Assembly (NCBI RefSeq): GCF_902459505.1
Contig: NC_047084.1
Coordinates: 460,852,140 to 460,916,139 of the forward strand
Direction: 5' to 3'
Source: Geotrypetes seraphini
Taxonomy: Eukaryota > Chordata > Amphibia > Gymnophiona > Dermophiidae
DNA: 64,000 nt
A program made the translations under genes and the position numbers. This document shows, one piece after another, positions 21,189 through 29,354 of the stretch. Positions within the stretch are counted from its first letter, which is position 1. Every line of letters starts with the position of its first letter. The notes under the pieces were generated by a model that made no database searches, was not told where the DNA came from, and worked only from the letters and a program-made list of their open reading frames with translations.

Positions 21189-22729
21189 ATGGCTCCCAAA
21201 CCGGCCAAAGCTCTGTCCCGGAAGCCTAACTTCACCAAAGCTGAGACCGAAATGTTGGTGCAGGAGGTGCACACACACCACCAGCAGCTCTTCTCACCCC
21301 AAGGTGAGAGATTCAGGGCATACTCAAAGAGCAAGGTCTGGACGGCAATAGCTCAGCGCCTGAATGCAGTCCACCACCATAAGCGAGATGTGGAGGACTG
21401 CAAGAAGAAATGGAGAGCCATCAAAAGGGAGGTCTGAGCTAAGGTGGGCAACCGGCCTCCAGATGTTGACATGGCAGACCTCAGCCCCATGGACCAGCTG
21501 GTGCTCACCTTTGTGTCAGCAACCTCCACCTATGGTGTGAGCACATAGGACACATCAGCTGCCGCACCTGCACTGCCTTCTGGTATGTACGTGTCTTAAT
21601 CCCCAGTCTCACAGCTATGTCCCCTATTCTGAGAGACCTCTCTTTCATCCTCCTTCTTCTACTTCTCTAATGGGGCAGTGAGTACACCTGTTTGGTACTG
21701 CTCCATGTGCTGATGGCAGAGCATGGAATTCGATTCCTACACCCTTGTACAGACAATTTGGAACCATTGCTATTATCAGCAGGTGTGCTCACATAAGGTA
21801 TCTGCACATACACTGCTTTCACCCCCTTCACACCGCCCTATGGTAGCTAGGTATGTGGTCACACACCTTTGGGATGCATGTTACCTGTGGTATGCTGTGA
21901 CATCCATATGTGCTTTTCCCCTATGTAGATGCCAGCTCTGATGAGGATGAGGCCGGATGCAGTGACATCGACACACTGACGGTGCTGGGATGACACAGCT
22001 GCAACACTCAGCCAGCAGGGGCCAGACGAGTCCCAGGACACCCAACCCCAGGAGCCTGCCAATGGGGATGAGGAGCTGCCAATTCTCCCACCGCCTGAGC
22101 AGTTTGCCAATGTGGCTGCCGATACCGAGGAGGGCAGTGAGGCCGCACAGCCTGGCCGCTGGAGGGCACCCAGTCGCCAGCGTCGCCACCTGCTGAGACT
22201 GGCCCAGAGGCTACTGGGCCACAATCTGACCCTGGAGGGATATCGGCAGCAGAAGCTCCAGCTGCTGAGAGAGGGTGTGGAGGCAAGACAGCAGTCACTG
22301 GTGGTAAAACAGCAGTCAGTGGAGGCCCAACGGGAGACGAATGAACTGCTGAGGCAGCTTTTGCATGCCAACACTGCCATCGTTGGAAAGCTGGAAGGCC
22401 TCCAGAGTGAGCTGAGAGCTACAAACCGTCCTCCCTCCACAAGCCAGCATGCTGATCAGGTGCCTGCACCACCCTCCACCACTGGCTCAGTGGTGGCAGG
22501 ACGCAAAGCCACAGAGAAAAGAAAGCACCTCCAGCTGTTGGGGCCTGTTCCACGCCTGCCTTCCTCCACTCAGGTTACATGGCCAGCTTTTGGACAGCAG
22601 AACACTGACTCCAGCAGTGATAGTGGCAGCTCAGACACTGATGTGGCCCCAGTTGGTCCAGAAGCTTCATCTGTACCTAGAGGTGGAGCTGGGAGGGCTG
22701 TCAGGGGCCATGGGAGACCACGTGGGTGA
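21189..22729 (+). pseudogene. Harbinger Myb/SANT-like protein B (NAIF1-like), two exons, decayed
   Basis: Exon 1 (21,189-21,582) starts MAPKPAKALSRKPNFTKAET and contains a NAIF1-type Myb/SANT trihelix: NFTKAETEMLVQEV, KVWTAIAQRLNAV, then RDVEDCKKKW. It has stops at 21,435-21,437 (TGA, where an Arg CGA would fit: CpG decay) and 21,546-21,548 (TAG). The donor is CTG|GTATGT; a 346-bp intron ends at CTATGTAG (21,928) and the phases match (G|AT gives Asp). Exon 2 begins DASSDEDEAGCSDIDTL, changes frame by one base between about 21,985 and 22,000, and continues to a stop at 22,727-22,729. It has an acidic segment, then basic and Gln/Leu-rich helices (RQRRHLLRLAQRLL, QQSVEAQRETNELLRQLL) that look like a coiled coil. 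Normal partner of the Harbinger transposase; three disabling changes here. Confidence 0.75.
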
Positions 22730-22861
22730 GGGAAGGGGACGGGGAGGTAGGTAAGGGACTGGTGTTGGTCGTGTATGTGGGTGGAGTTGGTGAGGATGTG
22801 TGTATGTAAGGGTGGTGGTTTGCACACAATGTGTGAAAATAAAGGTGTTTTTTAAAAAGAA

Positions 22862-23100
22862 CCTATTGTCCGTGCTGTTTACACGCTTCAGCTTATGTAC
22901 ACTGAAGCTGACTATTGTCTGTGCTGTTTACAAGCTTCAGCTTATCTACACTGAAGCTGACATTAGCCTGGGCTGGTTGTGCAGTCCAGTTAAATGGCAC
23001 TGGACTGATTGAAGGATTGGTGGGGTTATATGGCCCTGAAGCTGACATTAACCTGGGCTGGTTGTGCAGGCCAGTTAAATGGCACTGGACTGATATAGTG
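22862..23100. repeat. Tandemly duplicated 3' segments of the two convergent genes
   Basis: Two repeat types: a roughly 50-bp unit with TTCAGCTTATGTACACTGAAGCTGAC (near 22,887 and 22,937) and a roughly 80-bp unit with GCCTGGGCTGGTTGTGCAG (near 22,966 and 23,051). They lie between the poly(A)-like AATAAA of gene B (22,839) and the transposase stop. Confidence 0.7.
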
Positions 23101-23127
23101 TCAGGTGGCTAGGGTACAGCGTCCATT

Positions 23128-24357
23128 TCACAGGACGTGGGTCTGTATTAGAAGGAGCCTGGCGTTGAATCCTTCCTGGCTGGCACTGTGCTCAGCTCTG
23201 TGGGGTGGGGGTGGGGGAGGCTCGTCATCATCGCCATCAGGTGGCTGCTGCAGTTGTTGCTGTGGGGGAACCGGCAGTGGCTGGTGTTTGCGTACTGCAA
23301 GGTTATGCATCATGCAGCATACCACGAAGATCTGAGCCACCTTCTCAGGCCTGTACAGCAGCTGGCCCCACAAGCAATCCAGGCATCGAAAGCGTTTTTT
23401 TAACTGCCCAAATGTTCTTTCGATGATGCTCCTGGTGGCTCTGTGATGCCGGTTGTATTCCTCCTCAGCTGCAGTGTGAGGGTGGACAATCGGAGTCATC
23501 AGCCAGACTCGCTGAGGATACCACCTGTCACCTATGAGACATAGAGAGAGAGAGAAAGAGAACAATGATGAGTGGCAGTGATTTGCAGGTGCAGGAAGAG
23601 AGTGTTGGGATGGAGGGGGGAACAGGGTAGCTGTGTCCCTGAGGTGCTTATCAAGAAGCCAAGCACCATTGAAGTGCCCCTGGGTTGCTCTCCTGTGGAG
23701 GCCACAATGCTGCACTATGTAGACATCGTGTGTGGAGCCAGGGTATCTGGCACACACATTCAGGATCTCTCTCTGGGCATTGCACACCACCTGCATGTTC
23801 ATGGAGTGCAACGCTTTCCTATTCCAGTAACTGGCCTCATCTGCCCGAGGGGGTCTGAGGGCAATATGAGTGCAGTCTACCACTCCGATGACGGAGGGGA
23901 ATTGTGCCACATTGTAGAACTGACTTATATTGTCCTGTAGGGCCTGGGGAGTGGTGGGGAGGGAGATGTAGTCACGGGTATGGGTTAGGAAGGCATTAAG
24001 AAATTGGGTGAGACAGTTGGAAATGGCAGGTTGAGTGAGCCCAGTGCTGGATGCCAATACAGACTGGAAGCTCCCAGTTGCCAGGAAAGCGAGGGCTGTT
24101 GTTACTTTTAAATGCACTGGCATTGGGTAATTACGGCAAATGCGGACCTGTAGCAGGGGCTGCAATTGGAGGCAGAGATCCTGGATGGTGGCCTTGTCGA
24201 ATCGGTATCGCTCCACACACTGCTGGTCAGTGAGATCAAGGAAGCTGGAGCGAGGCCTAAACAGCCTCCTACGGTAAACTTGATGATGGGGCCTGTCATT
24301 CTCCAGCTCCTCCTGCAGAAGGAGTTCAACAGCAACGACCACATTGACCCCTTCCAT
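23128..24357 (-). CDS. HARBI1-type PIF/Harbinger transposase, uninterrupted frame
   Basis: 409 codons with no stop. DDE-type nuclease that would cut and join the transposon at TTA-like targets. Residues about 82-115 form a helix-turn-helix-like region. The catalytic triad is visible: D161 in GVVDCTHI, D211 in GSTHDVYI and E313 in RSIIERTFGQLK; the block GDRWYPQRVWLMTP before the Glu and the C-terminal CCMMHNLAV are family signatures. Residues about 236-275 do not fit the family: they match a 120-bp intron (23,532-23,651) with a good acceptor (CTCATAG|GTGACAGG) whose donor reads TTG|ATAAGC where TTG|GTAAGC is expected. Being 120 bp long and free of stops, it keeps the frame open if unspliced. 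Without it the protein has 369 residues, close to host HARBI1 (349). The gene converges on Myb gene B. Confidence 0.9.
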   Translation of the reverse strand: MEGVNVVVAVELLLQEELENDRPHHQVYRRRLFRPRSSFLDLTDQQCVERYRFDKATIQDLCLQLQPLLQVRICRNYPMPVHLKVTTALAFLATGSFQSVLASSTGLTQPAISNCLTQFLNAFLTHTRDYISLPTTPQALQDNISQFYNVAQFPSVIGVVDCTHIALRPPRADEASYWNRKALHSMNMQVVCNAQREILNVCARYPGSTHDVYIVQHCGLHRRATQGHFNGAWLLDKHLRDTATLFPPPSQHSLPAPANHCHSSLFSFSLSLCLIGDRWYPQRVWLMTPIVHPHTAAEEEYNRHHRATRSIIERTFGQLKKRFRCLDCLWGQLLYRPEKVAQIFVVCCMMHNLAVRKHQPLPVPPQQQLQQPPDGDDDEPPPPPPHRAEHSASQEGFNARLLLIQTHVL

Positions 24358-24829
24358 CGCCTACAAAGAAAGCACCTGGCAAAGAAAGCAGAGCTCATTA
24401 CAGTCTAAACAGGCCCCAGCCAAGCAGTCACCCGACACACACCCCTCCCCCCAGGGATTGAGGCAGGTGGTGAAAGAGAACACTCACTCATGCCACACGA
24501 TAGAGACCACAGTGCATGAGTAAGCTGTAATAGATGTAATAGAAAGAGCTGGTGATAGTGATAGGAGGTAGGTGGGATGAGAGAGGGGTGTTTGCAGAGG
24601 TGAATGAAACGTGGGGAGACACACAGCAGTGAGAACATAAGTGGAGAGGTTGAGATAGAGATGGTCAGAGTATATTACACACTCTTCCCTTCCCTGTACA
24701 CAGGCCGGCACACACTCAGGAACAGCTTAGATGTTGTGAAAGCAGGTCTAAGTCAAAACGCTACTTCGAACGCACAGAGCAAACTGATTTACCTTTGGTT
24801 ATTGTATTTGTACGTTTGGGGCCTAAACC

Positions 24830-24995
24830 CGCCCTCCGAACGCCCCTGGAACGCCCCTATTTTGTACGACTTACGTTGGACGTTTTGTGGCGTAGGACGT
24901 GCAGCTGGCCGACCTTTGATTATGGTTGCTTGAACGTTTTGCCGGGTAAAACGTCCAAACTCCGACTTAGGCGGTTTTTTAGACGTTTTTGTGTT
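24830..24995. promoter_or_regulatory. Right subterminal ACGTC-motif cluster
   Basis: GACGT/ACGTCC motifs (TTGGACGTTTTG, TAGGACGTGCAG, AAAACGTCCAAAC, TAGACGTTTTTG) upstream of the transposase and next to the right transposon end, mirroring the left cluster. Confidence 0.6.
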
Positions 24996-25824
24996 TTGAT
25001 TATGAACTCCTTAGCTTTTAAGGTTTGACTTAAGGGGTCCCAACGTGGCCCCGTTTCGATCTCTGCTTCAGGAGACCTGATTGCTGGTATTCTCAAAGCT
25101 TGGTGCTGTGAAATAGTAATGCTGTTGTACGCTTCGTGATGTTCAGTCAAATTGCTACTATTGTATTATCTTTAATACATTTGAAGCATTATAGGAATTT
25201 TAAATTTTGCAAATATCTCTCAGAGTCTTGAAGTGTGATCTTAGATTTAAGAAAGTGCAATGACTGGAAGGTGAACTCTTTTTTTAGGGAGGTTCAGCAG
25301 CCTTCCCTTCAGAGTTTCATGTCTCTGAGCATTTTATATATCCAATAGATCACACTTTATAGACTATTTTTCTATTGAAGTCAGGTTTTTGTTGGATTTA
25401 TAATTAAATTTAAGCAACGGCTGGGGTTTTGAAAAAGAGCGAACCTGAATGAACTTGAGCTGATGGTTCTGAGCATCAAATTGGCAGATGGACGTTTGTA
25501 AAGAAGATATGAATTTCAAATTATAAAATTAAGAGGCTTTTTTATATTAAGATTTTTTATATTAGATTTTTAAATTGTGAATGAAATAAATAGATAAAAT
25601 TGGTTAACTTAATGAATAAAAGGAAGGAGTATAGTAATAAAATTATAGTAATAAAATTAATTTAGTAATAAAAATTAACTATTTGGTAGGGAGGTGGGTT
25701 TCAAGCCTGTGATGTTAAATGGAGTGCAAGAGAAGATGGTTTCTTTTTCTTGAAGAAATCCCAAACATGGGAATATTTACTCCGTTATCTGAGGCTTGTC
25801 CCTGCATATAAAATCTATAGAGAG

Positions 25825-26036
25825 AAGTTTTCAATAATAGCCATTTTCAACGTGATCTGTTTGCCCTCTACCTTAAAGGACACTAGGAACAGGGGATATT
25901 TTTATACGTCCCCATGAACACACTGTATCATGGCTTCACCCCTATCCTTATTGTCGGTGCTAAGTCCCCTTACTTGTTGCCACAGCTTACGGTCTGTCAT
26001 GCTCTGTTCTGCTCCAGTATCTATGGAAGTCATCTT
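25825..26036 (-). mobile_element. LTR-type retroelement fossil: protease part
   Basis: Minus-strand retropepsin-like region with the active-site motif DTGAEQ near 26,015-26,035 and hydrophobic strands that follow. The protein continues, beyond the 13.4-kb foldback insertion, at 12,461 with LILGRDW. The right end of this part is cut by a mariner remnant. Broken; gag and RT are not seen in the window. Confidence 0.65.
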
Positions 26037-26640
26037 GGGCGAGGGCCTTGAGGACTTCCTGCGATTCTGGATCTGGTTCTCTTCAATCGTGTTAAAAACG
26101 GTGCCCTTTCAGTTGTAATTTCATTTTTGGGGAATAGGAAAAAATCACAGGGAGCAAGGTCAGGCGAATAGGGCAACAATCTGCAAGGATAGTCTCATGA
26201 ACATTTGCTATGGTTTCCGGTGTTGTGCTTGTTGACGGTCATCTGAAACAGTCATCGTCATGGATAGATGTTCGTTCGTCTGTCCTTGAAGCATTTATAC
26301 CAAAGAAAGGTTTTGCTTTGGCACATGGCATTATCTCCAAAGGCTTCCTGGAGCATACAATGGGTTTCTGCAGCAGTTTTTTAAAGTTTGGAAAAATATT
26401 TGATGCAGATTCTTTGCTCAGTAAAATCCGTCATATTGAAATCTGCCAAGTCACTATAACACAATCTTCCAAAATTGCACAGAACAAAGCAACACGACCA
26501 CTCAGCTGCACACCCGTTGGCACACTGATTCACAAAGCATACTGCTAGAAACCTCTAGTGGCAGAAGGGCATACTATATCCAGTTTGCACGCGCTGTTCA
26601 CATTCCCCAAACTTTTGGGTAGCACCTCGTATAAGAAAAT
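26037..26640 (-). mobile_element. Mariner element remnant
   Basis: Minus-strand transposase fragments: KMKLQLKGTVFNTIEE (near 26,070-26,120), the C-terminal end of mariner transposases after the FFLFPKMK block, and an N-terminal piece with CSRKPLEIMPCAKAK-type shifted frames (near 26,300-26,390). The terminal repeat ATACGAGGTGCTACCCAAAA is at 26,612-26,634. The middle with the catalytic Asp residues is missing. Several frame changes. Confidence 0.65.
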
Positions 26641-26795
26641 GTTATATTCCTGATTACAATAAGTTTATTCCAGGCATATAAATCCAATATAAAAAATAAA
26701 GGAGACAGGGGGCAATCCTGTTGTGTTCCCCAGGCTAGTGAGGGCTGTGACAGATTCCCATTGATATGAATTAGGGCAGACCAAGTGACATATAG
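26640..26795 (-). mobile_element. Old L1-type ORF2 fragment, part 1
   Basis: Minus-strand frame with a diverged RT block (GTQQDCPLSPLFF where GTRQGCPLSPLLF is usual). More of the same L1 appears at 27,692-27,860 and 33,806-34,320; a MITE and a younger L1 have been inserted between the parts. Confidence 0.65.
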
Positions 26796-27691
26796 GCCTA
26801 GATTCTATAAATGGCGTCTACTGATGGGTGCCTAGAACCAATGGCGTAGCAAGGGTGGGAGGCACCTAGGATGGTGGTGCCGCCTCGTGCCCTCCTCTTA
26901 TGCCCCCCTGTTCCTTCTACATTACCCCCACTCCATCCTCTCCACCCCCCATGCTACACTCATGTTGTCCCTTCCTACCCCATACCTCTAAATCTTCGCC
27001 AACTCAAGCAGTTTCTCCACCTGCTCCTCGCACTGGCTTTCTCTCTGATGTCACTTCCTGGCCCTGAGACCCAGAAGTGATTTCAAAGAGAGCCAGGTCT
27101 GCGCGAGCAACAGGCTAGAGTAGTTGCTTGCACTGGCAAAGATTTTAAAGAGGTACGGGGCAGGGAAGGGAGGGTGTGAGCATGGCATGGGGAGCAGAGA
27201 GGTGCTGGTGCCCCCACCAAGATAGCACCCGGGGCAATCCGACCCCCTACCCCCCTTACGACTCCACCGCCTAGATCAGGGCACCTACTGATGAAGGCAC
27301 CTAACGTATTATTTTGTGATTGGTTAACTGGTGCTGATAATTGAAAGCACCATTAAAAACTAATTTCAAAACAATTTCAAAAGTTAAGCAGCCAGTAGGT
27401 GCCTGCAGTCTCAATGTAGGCATCTTCACTGAGGCACCTACCCAGAAAGTAGTTGTGGTTAGAGACAGGGTTTGGGCGTAGAGTGAGTTAGACACTGGTA
27501 TTTTAGGCCCAGAAAACCCTAGCCTAATATACCAGTGCCTAAGTTATAGATACCTACCGGAGCCTAACTCCATTTAAGCACCACTAGGTGCAGTTCTACA
27601 AACAGCTCCTAACTTTGAATAACCAGCAGCAAGTGCTGTTTTCCTAGTTACCTACCAAGCTAGGCATCATTTATAGAATCAGGCCCATAAT
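26793..27691. mobile_element. MITE with inverted ends, host of a nested hAT
   Basis: Left GGCCTAGATTCTATAAATGG and right CATTTATAGAATCAGGCCC are inverted ends. Internal arms also pair (TAGGTGCC / GGCACCTA motifs). It interrupts the old L1 fragment and is itself split by 26,839-27,269. Confidence 0.65.
26839..27269. mobile_element. hAT MITE nested in the 26.8-kb MITE
   Basis: Starts CAATGGCGTAGCAAGGG and ends CTTACGACTCCACCG, the CAGTGGCGTA family. Flanks cctagaac (26,831-26,838) and cctagatc (27,270-27,277) agree at 7 of 8 positions. Confidence 0.75.
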
Positions 27692-27860
27692 CATAGTCAT
27701 AAATTTATCCCCATCCTGCCCATTTCAATCAATTTCAATGATCTGAACAAACAGTCCCACCTAAATCTTTTTGGTGTCCAACAATACCACCGTTGCTGGG
27801 TAGGTAGCCCTACTGGCTATTTGTAACAGGTGACAAAACAGTTAACTATTGTCAGAAGAT
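27692..27860 (-). mobile_element. Old L1-type ORF2 fragment, part 2
   Basis: Decayed minus-strand RT-region sequence between the MITE and the younger L1. The last 17 bp (27,844-27,860) are the left target duplication of that L1. Confidence 0.5.
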
Positions 27861-27950
27861 GGGTTCCAAGATGGCGGCAGCTTACCTTCGGCGTTTCTGA
27901 GGTCGATCTAAGCAGGAACAATTTTTCTTGTTTCCCAGCGTTTCCTCACC

Positions 27951-28893
27951 ATGGTGAGTATGCCACATTCAAAGCGAAAGGGAGCTGTTTGTACCGAGCC
28001 CCCTAACATAGTAACATAGTAGATGACCCTGCAGCAAGAACTTCTACTCCCTCACAACGCTCCATGTTTGAATTCGTCAAAGTGGCTCCCTTGACTATCG
28101 GTGGAGAGTCCGGCGGTTCCCCGGCTGGAAGAAAGGCTAGGGCTTTGGACTGGGAGGTTTCTCTCCCCCCCTCCCCCCCGATGTCTGAGCCACCACCGCC
28201 CCAGCATTCATCACGGCTGAGTCGGGTGTGTCTCCCGATGTGACTTCCTTGATGGAGACCCCGGCAGCAGGGGCTGTAGCTGCGAGAAAACTGCTGGAGG
28301 GAGGAGAGATCATGGAGATAGCTCTTCAGCAAAGAAAATCTGCAGCGGTGTCGTTGGAGAGCATTTGGGAGGCTCTCATGAAGATCAATACTACAGTGTC
28401 CGACTCTTCTACAGAAATTGCAGCGCTCGTGAGTACAGTTAATACCTTGGGGGAAAAACTACAAGGTACTACAGAACAATTTAATAAGGAAATTACCCAG
28501 GTTAAATCTCAAGTCTCTGATTTACAGAACCTATCTTCAGATCTGGTTAAAGATAAACTAAATTTGAACAGGAGAATAGAACTGGAAAATTATAATAAAA
28601 GATTAAATGTGCGGATTCTCAACTTTCCTCAAGTTACGGGAGTGTCTCCTATAGAAATGTTAAGAAAAAAACCTTATTGAAGTTTTAAAATATTCATCTG
28701 ATTTAATTCCACTAGTTAACCGGGTATACTACATTCCTTCAAAGAAACAGATAGGAGCCACCCCTGAACTAGGAGCAGCTGTGGAACAATTAAATCTTAC
28801 AAAAATATTAGAGTCATCAATCACAGAATCCACAGAGAGAGCTACATTACTAGTTTCCTTTGTTTTTGAGCAAGAAGGAAATTCCCTCTTGAG
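27951..28893 (+). pseudogene. L1 ORF1-type RNA-binding protein, 5' part
   Basis: ATG at 27,951 in CTCACCATGG. The N-terminal frame opens MVSMPHSKRKGAV, then is disturbed near 28,010. A long clean frame covers 28,228-28,680: a heptad-rich coiled coil (IWEALMKINTTVSDSSTEIA, LVSTVNTLGEKLQG) followed by the start of the RRM (RRIELENYNKRLNVRILNFP). After a frame change near 28,665 the RRM continues toward 28,893, where the L2 insertion cuts it. The C-terminal domain resumes at about 33,296 (IYPDVARQTQEQRKLFLAMR). L1 ORF1p is a trimeric nucleic-acid chaperone that coats L1 RNA. This copy has at least two frame changes besides the insertion. Confidence 0.75.
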
Positions 28894-29354
28894 ACTATTA
28901 CATTACATTACATTACATTAGGGATTTCTATTCCGCCTGTGCCTTGCGGTTCTAGGCGGATTACAGTATAGAAAATATCTGGGACATTCCAGTAGAATTA
29001 CATTTCAGGATAAGAGTAAGTTACAGGAACAGTAATGAGTTATGATACTACAATTTCACAGAAGATAATACTTATTACAGAAGATAATACATATAACAGA
29101 AGATAATGCATTTTACAGAGGTAATACATGTCAACTCGATCGGTTAAATCGGGGGTAGTGTAGAAGAATTACAGTACATTCTAGATCACAGATAAAAAGA
29201 TAATATAGGTGGGTATTTCCGAAGTCGTTGATTGGGAGCTCATTGGGTGGTGGTTAGAGTGATGGGAGATATTTTTTGAACAGTAATGTTTTTATTTCTT
29301 TGCGGAACTCTTTTATGTCTGTTGTTTTGGTCAGTAATTTTGAGATGTCAGAGT

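Larger units (their letters stand above)
15039..25010. mobile_element. PIF/Harbinger transposon, about 10 kb, three genes
   Basis: The left end begins GGAGGGGCATAATCAATAGG and the right end, on the other strand, GGAGTTCATAATCAAA, inverted ends of one type. Subterminal regions are packed with ACGTC/GACGT motifs. Inside: Myb-like gene A (+), Myb-like gene B (+) and a HARBI1-type transposase (-). It lies inside the foldback element: comparison with the related copy at 47.9 kb (GTTCACTTAGCTTTC) places the insertion between ATTCAC and TTAGCTTTT, so the target probably contained TTA, the usual Harbinger target. The left duplication is no longer clear. The elements at 35,434-37,385 share the ends and look like its deletion derivative. 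Confidence 0.85.
12462..25824. mobile_element. Foldback element with long inverted arms and 15-bp TSD, host of the Harbinger transposon
   Basis: Left and right flanks share aagttttcaataata (12,447-12,461 and 25,825-25,839), a perfect 15-bp duplication. The left arm (12,588 to about 14,975) and right arm (25,165-25,820) are inverted copies, for example GACAAGCCTCAGATAA and ACATGAAACTCTGAAGGGAA with their complements. The left arm is interrupted by about 317 bp at 12,938-13,254 and by about 1.4 kb at 13,317-14,741, both missing from the right arm. The first 126 bp on the left have no partner. Beyond the arms the right inner part carries a hammerhead-like motif (25,034-25,078). No ORF is assigned to the foldback element itself. 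A shorter relative lies at 47,695-48,240. Superfamily unknown. Confidence 0.75.

Noticed and set aside
22112-22729. Stand-alone 205-codon gene starting at 22,112
   Set aside because: It is the in-frame remainder of exon 2 of Myb gene B after a frame change, not a separate gene.
28228-28680. Host coiled-coil gene
   Set aside because: The leader with CAAGATGGCGG, the coiled coil plus RRM order and the 17-bp TSD identify it as L1 ORF1.
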